The notes: generated from the letters alone by a model not told the origin. A DNA stretch of 64,000 nt from an uncultured Pelagibacteraceae bacterium (GCA_902611845.1 CACMAX010000006.1:30252-94251), one strand, 5' to 3'. Counted from the stretch's first letter, positions 31,017-40,170 are shown. Numbers and translations are program-made.

Positions 31017-31571
31017 ATGAAATATATAAATTTTATTCTTTTATTTTTGCTAAGTATTTTTAATTCAAATTATTCACAGGCTAATGATTTAGTAATAAGC
31101 GAACTGCAGAAGGGTGGGAAAATTGTATTTATAAGACACTCACTTGCACCAGGAAATGGAGATCCTGACAATATTGATTTAACAAAATGTGATACTCAAA
31201 GAAATTTAAATCAAGAGGGCATAGAGCAATCAAAAAATATTGGAATATTATTTAGCGATAATAATATTCAAATTGATAAAGTGTTATCTAGTGAATGGTG
31301 TAGATGCAAAGATACTGCAAGATTTGCCTTTAATAATTATGATACCTTCAAAGGTTTAAACTCTTTTTATCAAGAGAAGTTTTATAAATATAAAGATGAA
31401 CAAATTAAAAGTTTAAAAAAATATATATCTAATTGGAATAGTGATAAAAATCTTATTTTAGTAACACATTTTGTAGTTATTTCTGAAATGTTAAATTTCG
31501 GTACTTCTTCAGGTGAAATTGTAGTTATTGATAAAGATTATAATTTTATAGGTAGTATTGAAACCATGTAA
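31017..31571 (+). CDS. Exported histidine phosphatase family protein
   Basis: Signal peptide, IVFIRHSLAPGNGDP, VLSSEWCRCKDTARFAF, LILVTHFVVISEM; ATG at 31017 preferred. Confidence 0.8.
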   Translation: MKYINFILLFLLSIFNSNYSQANDLVISELQKGGKIVFIRHSLAPGNGDPDNIDLTKCDTQRNLNQEGIEQSKNIGILFSDNNIQIDKVLSSEWCRCKDTARFAFNNYDTFKGLNSFYQEKFYKYKDEQIKSLKKYISNWNSDKNLILVTHFVVISEMLNFGTSSGEIVVIDKDYNFIGSIETM

Positions 31572-31586
31572 TGATAAAATCAAATT

Positions 31587-31991
31587 GTGAAAATCTTAAT
31601 TACAGTTTTATTTGTTTGTATTCTTTTAACTGGTTGCGAAAAAAAGGAAAAAATTTATACGGTAGGTCTTTTTGGATCTAACGTAGTTGGTGACTCTTAC
31701 GGGGTAAAAATTGATAATATATGGAAAGCAACAGATGGTTTAAAAGTAGCTGATAAGCATTGTGGAAAATACGGTAAGAGAGCATATATAGTTGGTCACT
31801 CAGGATACGTTGGTGTTTATGATTGTGTTAAACAAAGTATTAGTGGAAACAAAAATTATGTTACCTTGACATTATATGGCGAGGAGAATGAAGCACTACC
31901 ATACGCTGAAAAACATTGTAATAAATTTGGCAGATCAGCAACATATAAATCAAAAGAAAAATATAAAGTTATATTTGATTGTATAGAATAA
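31587..31991 (+). CDS. Small putative lipoprotein with internal two-fold repeat
   Basis: Lipobox LLTGC; repeated KHCxKYGKxA...YDC / KHCNKFGRSA...FDC units; GTG start. Confidence 0.7.
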   Translation: MKILITVLFVCILLTGCEKKEKIYTVGLFGSNVVGDSYGVKIDNIWKATDGLKVADKHCGKYGKRAYIVGHSGYVGVYDCVKQSISGNKNYVTLTLYGEENEALPYAEKHCNKFGRSATYKSKEKYKVIFDCIE

Positions 31992-32846
31992 ATGAAAGTC
32001 GGTTTTATAGGTGTTGGATGGATGGGATTTGGTATCGCAAATAACATTCTTAAAAATAATCACGAATTATTTGTAATTGCTAACAAGAACAGAAAGCCAA
32101 TTGATAGAATAGTTAAAGAGGGTGCAAAAGAAGTTAAATCCTACGAAGATCTTTGTAAAAGCGGACTAGATGCTTTGTTTTTATGCGTAACGAATTCTCC
32201 TATAGCCCATGAAATTGGAAAAAAAATAGTTTCATTACTGACTGATAAAACAATTGTCATTGATATTACTACTCATAATCAAAACGGATCTGTTGAAATG
32301 GAGCAAATATTAAATGCAAATCATATTCCTTATTTAGAGTGCCCTGTAATGGGAGGCCCTGTTCAAGCAGAAGAGGGAATATTGGGTGGAATTGTTGGTG
32401 GATCTCAGGAAAATTTAAAAAGATCAGAGGGACTTTTAAAATGTTTTTGTAAAAATTATTATCATTTTGGAGGCATTGGAAATGGCGCAAAAACAAAATT
32501 ATTAAATAATTTTCTATCTTTAGGAACAGCTACTTATGTAATTGAGTTAATAAAAGCTGCAAAAAAATTAGATATAGATTTAGATAAACTTTATAAAGTA
32601 GCACAATTAGGATCAGGAAACTCTAATGCTTTGAAGAGAATTTTTGACAAAGTTTTAGAGGATGATTACACAGGTTTTAAGTTTACGGCGTCTAATACAT
32701 TAAAAGATTTAACATATATAACGGACTTACTAAAAGGTATAGATAATGCAGAAAAATTATCAGATCTTTCAAAATCTTTTTATAAGAAAGCAGTTGATGA
32801 TGGTAATGGTGAGCTTTTTATAAGTGAATTAATAAAAAAAAATTAA
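31992..32846 (+). CDS. NAD-binding beta-hydroxyacid dehydrogenase (3-hydroxyisobutyrate dehydrogenase-like)
   Basis: VGFIGVGWMGFGIANNIL, YLECPVMGGPVQAEEGILGGIVGG, GNGAKTKLLNNFL. Confidence 0.88.
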   Translation: MKVGFIGVGWMGFGIANNILKNNHELFVIANKNRKPIDRIVKEGAKEVKSYEDLCKSGLDALFLCVTNSPIAHEIGKKIVSLLTDKTIVIDITTHNQNGSVEMEQILNANHIPYLECPVMGGPVQAEEGILGGIVGGSQENLKRSEGLLKCFCKNYYHFGGIGNGAKTKLLNNFLSLGTATYVIELIKAAKKLDIDLDKLYKVAQLGSGNSNALKRIFDKVLEDDYTGFKFTASNTLKDLTYITDLLKGIDNAEKLSDLSKSFYKKAVDDGNGELFISELIKKN

Positions 32847-33022
32847 TCTTTTTTTTCTTCTTTTTCTTTTTCAGCGAAGAATAAAGCGATCGCAAATAAA
32901 GTTGTCCATCCAATTCCTAATAAAGCTTTTGGACTTGTTTCGGCACTCCATATATCTAAAAAGATTGCACCTAATGCAAGTCCAACTAGATAAATAACAA
33001 TTGCAATATTTGTTTTGCTCAT
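32843..33022 (-). CDS. Small 59-aa membrane protein
   Basis: MSKTNIAIVIYLVGLALGAIFLDIWSAETSPKALLGIGWTTLFAIALFFAEKEKEEKKD; two hydrophobic segments; occupies the convergent gap. Confidence 0.65.
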   Translation of the reverse strand: MSKTNIAIVIYLVGLALGAIFLDIWSAETSPKALLGIGWTTLFAIALFFAEKEKEEKKD

Positions 33023-33057
33023 ATCAATTAAGCTAATGTTTTACACTATTATTCTAA

Positions 33058-33086
33058 TTGGACAATTATAAACAATCATATATAAA
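33058..33086 (+). promoter_or_regulatory. Predicted sigma70-type promoter for tRNA-Leu (and probably tig)
   Basis: TTGGAC (33058-33063) - 17 nt - TATAAA (33081-33086), 13 nt before the tRNA. Confidence 0.65.
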
Positions 33087-33099
33087 GCACCAATAATTT

Positions 33100-33184
33100 G
33101 GGCGAGTGGCGGAATTGGTAGACGCGTTGGTCTTAGGAACCAATAGTGCAAACTGTGAAGGTTCGAGTCCTTTCTCGCCTACCA
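33100..33184 (+). tRNA. tRNA-Leu (anticodon TAG), CCA encoded
   Basis: Acceptor gggcgag/ctcgcct, anticodon loop cTTAGga, T-loop ttcgagt, 3' ACCA. Confidence 0.95.
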
Positions 33185-33190
33185 TATTTT

Positions 33191-34660
33191 ATGAAAGTAA
33201 CAGTAGAAAATAAAAAAGGTTTAGAAAAAGATATAAAGGTTTTTATCGATAAAAAAACTATATCTGGATATCTCGAAGAAAAATACGAAGAGATTAAAAA
33301 AGATGTCGTTTTAAAAGGATTTAGACCAGGAAAGGTTCCTACAGAAATTTTAAAAAGACAGTTTGGAAAAGCTGTGTATGGTGAAGTAATTGATAAAGTA
33401 TTAAAAGATACTACTACTAAAGCTCTTGAAGACAATAAAATTAAACCAGCAGGTCAGCCAAAAATTGATTTAAAGTCATTTGGTGAAGGAAAAGATCTTG
33501 AATACACAATTTCTGTAACAGAATTACCTAATGTTGAAGTTGGATCTTTAAAAGATCTTAAAGTCGATGAATATGTAGTTAAAATTGATCCAAAAGAAAC
33601 AGATAAAAGAATTGATCAAATAGCAAAAACTCAGAAAAATTTTAAAGATGCTGAAGAAAATTATGCTGCTAAAGTGGGTGATTTAGTTATTTTTGATTAT
33701 AAAGCAACAGTTGATGGTAAAGATTTTAAAGGAAACGAGGGAAAAAATACTCAACTAGAACTTGGAAAAGATTTATTTATTAAAGGATTTGATAAGCAAT
33801 TAGAAAGTGTCAAAATTAAACAAGACAAAAAAGTAGAAGTTAAACTACCTGAAAACTTTCCTGAAAAAGATGTTGCTAACAAATCTGCAGTATTTGAATG
33901 CAAGATAACAGCTGTAAAAAAACCAGAAGAAACAAAAATTGATGATAATTTTGCAAAAAATTTAGGTGCAAAAGACTTAAATAATTTAAAAGAATTAATA
34001 TCTAAACAAATCAATGATGAATTTAAAAATTCATTAGAAATGATTTCAAAAAAACAAATTTTAGAACAAATTGAGAAACAAAAACTTGATCAGCTGCCAG
34101 CTAACCTTATTGAACAAGAGGTAAATATATTAGCTCAAGGTATGAAAGAAGATGAAAAGAAAAAAAATATGAAATACTTTGAGGAACAAGCTAAAAAAAG
34201 AATTAAAACTGGTTTAATTTTAAATGCATTTGGAGAAAAAAATAAAATTAAAGTATCTCAAGAAGAGTTAAATGCGGAAATACAAAAACAATTCAGAATG
34301 ATGCCTGGACAAGAAAAAATGGTTAAAGAGTATTATGAGAAAAATCCAGGAGCGATAGAGAGTTTAAGAGGTTCCGTATATGAAGAAAAGATAATTGCTG
34401 AACTTAAAAAAATTGCAAAAGTAAATAAGAAAGAAATTAGCAAAGAAGAAGCAGAAAAAATATTAAAGGAAGAGAATGAAAAAAATCTAAAAGAGCAAGA
34501 AAAATTAGCAAAACTATCTCAAGGAACTGATGAAAAAGTAAAAGAGAAAAAAGAAGTTAAGTCGGAAGATAAAAAAGAAAAGAAAACAGCTAAACCAACT
34601 AAAGCTCCAAAAAAAGTAGCTAAAAAAACTAAATCAACAAAAAAAGTTAGCAAAAAGTAA
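33191..34660 (+). CDS. tig: Trigger factor (ribosome-associated PPIase chaperone)
   Basis: MKVTVENKKGLEKDIKVFI..., GFRPGKVP signature, PPIase domain; true ATG at 33191, because the listed ORF starts inside the tRNA. Confidence 0.95.
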   Translation: MKVTVENKKGLEKDIKVFIDKKTISGYLEEKYEEIKKDVVLKGFRPGKVPTEILKRQFGKAVYGEVIDKVLKDTTTKALEDNKIKPAGQPKIDLKSFGEGKDLEYTISVTELPNVEVGSLKDLKVDEYVVKIDPKETDKRIDQIAKTQKNFKDAEENYAAKVGDLVIFDYKATVDGKDFKGNEGKNTQLELGKDLFIKGFDKQLESVKIKQDKKVEVKLPENFPEKDVANKSAVFECKITAVKKPEETKIDDNFAKNLGAKDLNNLKELISKQINDEFKNSLEMISKKQILEQIEKQKLDQLPANLIEQEVNILAQGMKEDEKKKNMKYFEEQAKKRIKTGLILNAFGEKNKIKVSQEELNAEIQKQFRMMPGQEKMVKEYYEKNPGAIESLRGSVYEEKIIAELKKIAKVNKKEISKEEAEKILKEENEKNLKEQEKLAKLSQGTDEKVKEKKEVKSEDKKEKKTAKPTKAPKKVAKKTKSTKKVSKK

Positions 34661-34691
34661 TCACAAGTTGTATAAGTAAATCGAATCACTT

Positions 34692-35303
34692 ATGACAACA
34701 AAAATTCCAGAACATTTAAGCACTTTGATCCCAATGGTAGTTGAGCAATCAAGCCGTGGTGAAAGAGCTTATGATATTTATTCAAGATTATTAAAAGAGA
34801 GAATTGTTTTTGTAGTTGGACCAATAAATGATGCAGTTGCATCTTTGGTTACTGCTCAATTATTATTTTTAGAGTCTGAAGACCCAAAAAAAGAAATATC
34901 ATTATATATCAATAGTCCAGGTGGATTAGTTACAGCAGGTTTAGGAATTTATGACACCATGCAATATATTAAACCTGAGGTCAGCACATTATGTATTGGT
35001 CAAGCTGCAAGTATGGGATCATTTTTATTAGCTGCAGGATCTAAAGGGAAAAGATTATCATTGCCAAATTCAAGAATAATGGTTCATCAACCATCTGCAG
35101 GTTTTCAAGGTCAAGCAACTGATATAGAAATTCATGCTAATGAAGTTATGTCTTTGAAAAAAAGATTGAATGAAATTTATTCTAAACACACAGGTAAGTC
35201 AGTTGATCAAATCAAAGAAGCTTTGGAGAGAGACAATTTTATGACTCCAGATAACGCAAAAGATTTTGGTTTGATAGATAAAGTAGTAGAAAAAAGAGAC
35301 TAA
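34692..35303 (+). CDS. clpP: ATP-dependent Clp protease proteolytic subunit
   Basis: [34 protein letters not shown]. Confidence 0.98.
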   Translation: MTTKIPEHLSTLIPMVVEQSSRGERAYDIYSRLLKERIVFVVGPINDAVASLVTAQLLFLESEDPKKEISLYINSPGGLVTAGLGIYDTMQYIKPEVSTLCIGQAASMGSFLLAAGSKGKRLSLPNSRIMVHQPSAGFQGQATDIEIHANEVMSLKKRLNEIYSKHTGKSVDQIKEALERDNFMTPDNAKDFGLIDKVVEKRD

Positions 35304-35392
35304 ACAACAATATATAGTTTATTCACAACCTATACTTGATTAAGAAGTAATCTTTGTAATAAAGTATTCAAATTGATTCGTTATAAAAAACT

Positions 35393-36655
35393 ATGAGCAA
35401 CAATAATAAAAATATTCTTTACTGTTCTTTCTGTGGAAAGAGTCAACACGAAGTCAGAAAATTAATTGCTGGCCCAACTGTTTTTATTTGTGATGAATGT
35501 GTTGAATTATGCATGGACATCATTAAAGAAGAGAGCAAAGATACTTTTGTAAAACATCAAGATGGACTACCATCACCAAAAGAGATCTGCGCAGTTCTAG
35601 ATGATTATGTAATAGGACAAGATCATGCAAAAAAAGTTTTATCAGTTGCAGTTCATAATCATTACAAAAGATTAAATTACGAAAATAAAACAAGTAAAAA
35701 TGTAGAGCTTTCAAAATCAAATATTTTATTAGTGGGACCAACTGGTTGTGGAAAAACTTTGCTTGCACAAACTTTAGCAAGAATATTAGATGTTCCATTT
35801 ACCATGGCAGATGCAACCACGTTAACCGAAGCTGGTTATGTTGGTGAAGATGTTGAAAATATAATTTTAAAATTATTACAAGCAGCTGATTATAATGTTG
35901 AAAAAGCCCAAAGAGGAATTGTTTATATTGATGAGGTAGACAAAATTAGTAGAAAATCAGAAAACCCATCCATTACAAGAGATGTTTCTGGCGAAGGTGT
36001 ACAACAAGCTTTGTTAAAAATAATGGAAGGAACGGTTGCTAGCGTTCCTCCTCAAGGTGGAAGAAAACATCCGCAACAAGAATTTTTACAAGTTGATACG
36101 ACTAATATTCTGTTTATATGTGGTGGTGCGTTTGCAGGTTTAGATAAAATTATTTCACAAAGAGACAAAGGTTCATCTATTGGTTTTGGTGCTGAGGTTA
36201 AAAGTTTAGAAGATAAAAAAGTAGGTGAGTGGATGAAAAATCTTGAACCTGAAGATTTGTTAAGATACGGCTTGATACCAGAATTTATTGGAAGATTACC
36301 AATAACAGCAACACTAGATGATCTAGACGAGAAATCTTTAGTCAAAATTTTACTTGAGCCAAAAAATTCTCTAGTTAAACAATACCAAGAACTATTTAAA
36401 TTAGAGGGAGTAAAACTTACTTTTAAAGATCAATCAGTAAAAGATATAGCCAACAAAGCTATATCTAAAAAAACTGGAGCAAGAGGACTTAGATCGATTC
36501 TAGAAAATATATTATTGAAAACAATGTTTGATCTACCAAGTCAAGATAACATTGAAGAAGTTATAATTGATTCTGGTGCGGCGAAAGGTGTATCGGCTCC
36601 TGTTATTGTTCATTCGAAGAACAAAACTAAAACTGACAAGACTTCAGCAGCATAA
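35393..36655 (+). CDS. clpX: ATP-dependent Clp protease ATP-binding subunit
   Basis: Zn finger CSFCGKSQ...CDECVELC, Walker A GPTGCGKT. Confidence 0.98.
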   Translation: MSNNNKNILYCSFCGKSQHEVRKLIAGPTVFICDECVELCMDIIKEESKDTFVKHQDGLPSPKEICAVLDDYVIGQDHAKKVLSVAVHNHYKRLNYENKTSKNVELSKSNILLVGPTGCGKTLLAQTLARILDVPFTMADATTLTEAGYVGEDVENIILKLLQAADYNVEKAQRGIVYIDEVDKISRKSENPSITRDVSGEGVQQALLKIMEGTVASVPPQGGRKHPQQEFLQVDTTNILFICGGAFAGLDKIISQRDKGSSIGFGAEVKSLEDKKVGEWMKNLEPEDLLRYGLIPEFIGRLPITATLDDLDEKSLVKILLEPKNSLVKQYQELFKLEGVKLTFKDQSVKDIANKAISKKTGARGLRSILENILLKTMFDLPSQDNIEEVIIDSGAAKGVSAPVIVHSKNKTKTDKTSAA

Positions 36656-36717
36656 TTTCACGTTAATAAACCATATTTTCCTATTGCATTATAAAATATA
36701 ATATCCATATTTCTCTG

Positions 36718-39105
36718 ATGGATATAAAAGTAACATTACCGTTATTGCCATTAAGAGACATAGTTGTCTTCCCAAGTATGGTTATTCCCTTATTTGTTGG
36801 AAGAGACAAGTCCATCACTGCATTAAATGAAGTAATGAAAGGTGATAAAAAAATTGTTCTAGTAACACAAAAAAATTCTGAAGTAGATGACCCAAAGAAA
36901 AATGATGTGTTCACTTATGGATGTGAAAGTAATATTCTGCAATTACTAAAACTTCCTGATGGAACAGTTAAAGTATTAGTAGAAGGTACCAAGAGAGTTA
37001 AAATAATAGATTTTAAAGATGATGATAAATTTATTAAATGTTCATTCGAGTATCAAAAAGATATTATTTCAAAAGAAGACGACCTGCTCCCATTAAGTTT
37101 AACTGCAATAAAAAGATTAGAAAAGCTCACTACAGTTAATAAAAAAATATCTTCCGAGACAATTAACAATATTAAACAATTAAAAGATCCATCAAAAATT
37201 GCCGATAATATTATTTCACATATCAATGCTAGCATTTCAGAGAAACAGCAAATTTTTGAAACTTTAGATGTTAAAAAGAGATTAAATAGCGTCATTAAAA
37301 TAATGGAAAATGAGGCAAGTATCATAGGTGTGGAGAAGAGAATTAGAGGAAGAGTTAAAACTCAAATGGAGAAAACCCAAAGAGAATATTATTTAAATGA
37401 GCAATTAAAAGCTATTCAAAAAGAATTAGGCGAAATTGAAGACGGCAAGGATGAGACCACAAGTTTAAAAAAATCAATTTTAAAAGCAAAGATGCCCAAA
37501 GAAGTCGAAAAGAAATGTATGTCTGAATTAAAAAAATTGAAGAATATGAGTCCAATGTCTGCTGAAGCAACTGTTGTAAGAAACTATTTAGATTGGATGA
37601 TAGATTTACCATGGTTTAAAAAAGATAAAGTGGACATAGATTTGAACAAAGCTTTAAAAATTTTAGAAGAAGATCACTTTGGCTTAGAAAAAGTTAAAGA
37701 AAGAATAATAGAATTCTTAGCAGTGCAAAAAAGAATGGATAAAATAAAAGGCCCTATTCTATGTTTAGTAGGCCCGCCAGGTGTAGGAAAAACTTCTTTA
37801 GGTAAATCAATAGCTAAAGCAACTAATAGACAATTTGTAAGAATGTCTTTAGGTGGAGTGAGAGATGAAGCGGAAGTAAGAGGTCACAGAAGAACTTATA
37901 TCGGCTCACTACCTGGAAAAATTATACAAATGATGAAAAAAGCAGGTACTAAAAACCCTTTATTTTTATTAGACGAAATTGATAAAGTTGGAAACGACTA
38001 TAGGGGTGATCCATCATCAGCTTTATTAGAGGCTTTGGATCCTGAACAGAATACAACATTTAATGATCATTACCTTGAAGTTGATTATGATTTGTCAGAT
38101 GTAATGTTTGTAACAACAGCAAACACATTAAATATTCTTCCCCCACTTTTAGATAGAATGGAAGTCATAAGAATTCCAGGTTATACTGAAGATGAGAAGA
38201 TTAATATTGCTAACAAATATTTACTTCCTAAACAAATTAAAGACAATGGTGTTAAAGAAGGAGAAATGAAGTTAGCCGACGATACAATTAAAGAAATTAT
38301 AAGAAGTTATACAAGAGAAAGCGGTGTTAGAAATTTAGAGAGAGAAATTTCAAAAGTAACAAGAAAAGTTGTTAAAAAAGTTGTAAATAATGAAGAAAAG
38401 AGCGTTGAGGTTAATGAAAAAAACATTCCTGACTTTCTTGGAATTAAGAAATTTAAATTCGGTGAACTAGAAGCAAAAGATAAAGTTGGAATTGTTATAG
38501 GTTTAGCCTGGACAGAGTTTGGTGGAGAAATATTAAAAGTTGAAACAGTTAATATGCCAGGTAAAGGAAGAATGCAAATAACTGGTAAGCTAGGTGATGT
38601 GATGCAAGAGTCTGTAAAAGCTGCAAAATCTTATGTAAGATCAAAATGCTTAGAATTTGGCGTAACACCACCACTATTTGAAAAAAAAGATTTTCATATA
38701 CATGTTCCAGAAGGTGCAACACCAAAAGATGGTCCTTCTGCAGGTATAGCTATGGTTACATCAATAGTATCTTCAATTACCAAAGTTCCAGTTAAGAGAG
38801 AAATTGCTATGACTGGGGAGGTTACAATTACAGGTCAAGTTTTACCTATTGGTGGACTTAAAGAAAAACTATTAGCAGCTCATAGAGCTGGTGTTAAAAA
38901 AGTTTTGATACCTAAAGAGAATGAAAAAGATTTAGTTGATGTACCAAAAAAAGTGAAAGATGATATTGAAATAGTTCCAGTAGAAACTGCTGACGAAGTA
39001 ATTAAAATAGCTTTAATCAAAGAATTGAAGCCTACTGAATGGACTGAAGTAGATAAATTAACTGAAACTAAAAAAGATGATAAATCTCAAGCTAGTATTC
39101 AGTAA
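36718..39105 (+). CDS. lon: Lon protease
   Basis: LPLLPLRDIVVFPSM, GPPGVGKTSLGKSIA, catalytic DGPSAGIAM. Confidence 0.98.
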   Translation: MDIKVTLPLLPLRDIVVFPSMVIPLFVGRDKSITALNEVMKGDKKIVLVTQKNSEVDDPKKNDVFTYGCESNILQLLKLPDGTVKVLVEGTKRVKIIDFKDDDKFIKCSFEYQKDIISKEDDLLPLSLTAIKRLEKLTTVNKKISSETINNIKQLKDPSKIADNIISHINASISEKQQIFETLDVKKRLNSVIKIMENEASIIGVEKRIRGRVKTQMEKTQREYYLNEQLKAIQKELGEIEDGKDETTSLKKSILKAKMPKEVEKKCMSELKKLKNMSPMSAEATVVRNYLDWMIDLPWFKKDKVDIDLNKALKILEEDHFGLEKVKERIIEFLAVQKRMDKIKGPILCLVGPPGVGKTSLGKSIAKATNRQFVRMSLGGVRDEAEVRGHRRTYIGSLPGKIIQMMKKAGTKNPLFLLDEIDKVGNDYRGDPSSALLEALDPEQNTTFNDHYLEVDYDLSDVMFVTTANTLNILPPLLDRMEVIRIPGYTEDEKINIANKYLLPKQIKDNGVKEGEMKLADDTIKEIIRSYTRESGVRNLEREISKVTRKVVKKVVNNEEKSVEVNEKNIPDFLGIKKFKFGELEAKDKVGIVIGLAWTEFGGEILKVETVNMPGKGRMQITGKLGDVMQESVKAAKSYVRSKCLEFGVTPPLFEKKDFHIHVPEGATPKDGPSAGIAMVTSIVSSITKVPVKREIAMTGEVTITGQVLPIGGLKEKLLAAHRAGVKKVLIPKENEKDLVDVPKKVKDDIEIVPVETADEVIKIALIKELKPTEWTEVDKLTETKKDDKSQASIQ

Positions 39106-39112
39106 TAAACAA

Positions 39113-39141
39113 TTTACATTATAATAACCTTGATGTAATAG
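39113..39141 (+). promoter_or_regulatory. Predicted (ancestral) tRNA promoter in front of the tRNA-Val fragment
   Basis: TTTACA (39113-39118) - 17 nt - TAATAG (39136-39141). Confidence 0.45.
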
Positions 39142-39147
39142 TACCAT

Positions 39148-39190
39148 GTTTTGGGCGGTTAGCTCAGTTGGTAGAGCATCTCGTTTACAC
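39148..39190 (+). repeat. 43-bp direct repeat, left copy; truncated 5' half of tRNA-Val (pseudo-tRNA)
   Basis: gttttgggcggttagctcagttggtagagcatctcgtttacac, identical to 40814-40856; tRNA homology stops in the anticodon loop. Confidence 0.93.
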
Positions 39191-39202
39191 TGTACTTTTT
39201 TT

Positions 39203-39226
39203 GTTTGTTTTTTATTTAAAACAAAC
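39203..39226 (+). terminator. Hairpin downstream of the tRNA-Val fragment (weak terminator-like)
   Basis: GTTTGTTTT (39203-39211) / AAAACAAAC (39218-39226) followed by agtttttaattttt. Confidence 0.4.
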
Positions 39227-39297
39227 AGTTTTTAATTTTTGTGCACACTGTACGCACACTTCATAAATAATTAAGAATCTCGTTACAATTAAATACT

Positions 39298-39334
39298 AAG
39301 CCACAATTTACTCAAATTTTAAGGTTATTATTAA
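39298..39334 (+). repeat. 37-bp imperfect direct repeat, copy 1
   Basis: aagccacaatttactcaaattttaaggttattattaa; 34/37 identical to 39519-39555. Confidence 0.9.
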
Positions 39335-39345
39335 ATAAGGTTATT

Positions 39346-39519
39346 GTGAGAGATTTTCTAATAATAATATTTTCAATAGGTATATTTGTTCTGCCAATAT
39401 TTTTTTACAAAATTCATGGAACTAATAAAATGAGTGGACATAGATTGAGTTATGCTGCTTTTATGACAACAATTGTGTTGTTAGTGATAGCTACTATTTT
39501 TCATATTTATTTAAAATAA
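39346..39519 (+). CDS. Small 57-aa membrane protein
   Basis: GTG start; MRDFLIIIFSIGIFVLPIFFYKIHGTNKMSGHRLSYAAFMTTIVLLVIATIFHIYLK; two TM segments. Confidence 0.5.
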   Translation: MRDFLIIIFSIGIFVLPIFFYKIHGTNKMSGHRLSYAAFMTTIVLLVIATIFHIYLK

Positions 39520-39555
39520 AGTCACAATCTAATCAAATTTTAAGGTTATTATTAA
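39519..39555 (+). repeat. 37-bp imperfect direct repeat, copy 2
   Basis: aagtcacaatctaatcaaattttaaggttattattaa, directly upstream of the ORF at 39558. Confidence 0.9.
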
Positions 39556-39557
39556 TT

Positions 39558-39941
39558 GTGGACAGACTCATATTTATCTTCTTCTTTTTGTATTCTAGTC
39601 ATTTGTTTGCTGCGGAAAAGTATGGAGATATAATTGAAAAATACAATATTGATGGACAAGAATATGTCGTTACTCAGGAAGTAACATACCAAGAACTATG
39701 GAAATTAAATCCAGATACAAAAAACAAAACATCTATAAAAAGGGTATTTAGTTTTGGAAAATTTGCAAATGAATGCAGTATGATAAATGAAAAACCAATA
39801 TTCTTTGCTTTTGTAAAAGAGTATTATTTTTCTGGTGGATGGGCAGAGCCAAGACACTTAACAATATTTGACTTAACTGGTACAAAAGTAGGTATATCTC
39901 CTGATTGGGAGTATGCAGAACAATTTTGTGAATTTTATTAA
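39558..39941 (+). CDS. Small exported protein of unknown function
   Basis: Signal peptide MDRLIFIFFFLYSSHLFAAEKYG; 127 aa; no recognised family. Confidence 0.6.
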   Translation: MDRLIFIFFFLYSSHLFAAEKYGDIIEKYNIDGQEYVVTQEVTYQELWKLNPDTKNKTSIKRVFSFGKFANECSMINEKPIFFAFVKEYYFSGGWAEPRHLTIFDLTGTKVGISPDWEYAEQFCEFY

Positions 39942-39981
39942 TATTATTAAAATGAAAAAAAAATTCTAAACAAATAAATTT

Positions 39982-40170
39982 ATGGAAATTTGGCAAATAA
40001 TATTAGCAGTAATTATAGTTGGTATATCAATTGTGATGCCAATTTATTATTTATATAAAAAAAAAAAATTACATCAAAAATTAAAATATGGAAGAGAAGT
40101 AACAGAAAAAGAGAAAATAAGAGTTTATTTAGACAATATAAACGAGAAGTTTAGGGCTAAACGTAAATAA
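39982..40170 (+). CDS. Small 62-aa single-TM protein with basic C-terminus
   Basis: MEIWQIILAVIIVGISIVMPIYYLYKKKKLHQKLKYGREVTEKEKIRVYLDNINEKFRAKRK. Confidence 0.5.
   Translation: MEIWQIILAVIIVGISIVMPIYYLYKKKKLHQKLKYGREVTEKEKIRVYLDNINEKFRAKRK

Noticed and set aside
33146-33190. Upstream extension of the tig ORF (MQTVKVRVLSRLPYF)
   Set aside because: Encoded by the 3' half of tRNA-Leu; the conserved trigger factor start MKVTVENK is at 33191.
33133-33435. Antisense ORF over tRNA-Leu/tig
   Set aside because: Contains tRNA-derived sequence (GRRERTRTFTVCTIGS) and is antisense to a certain gene.
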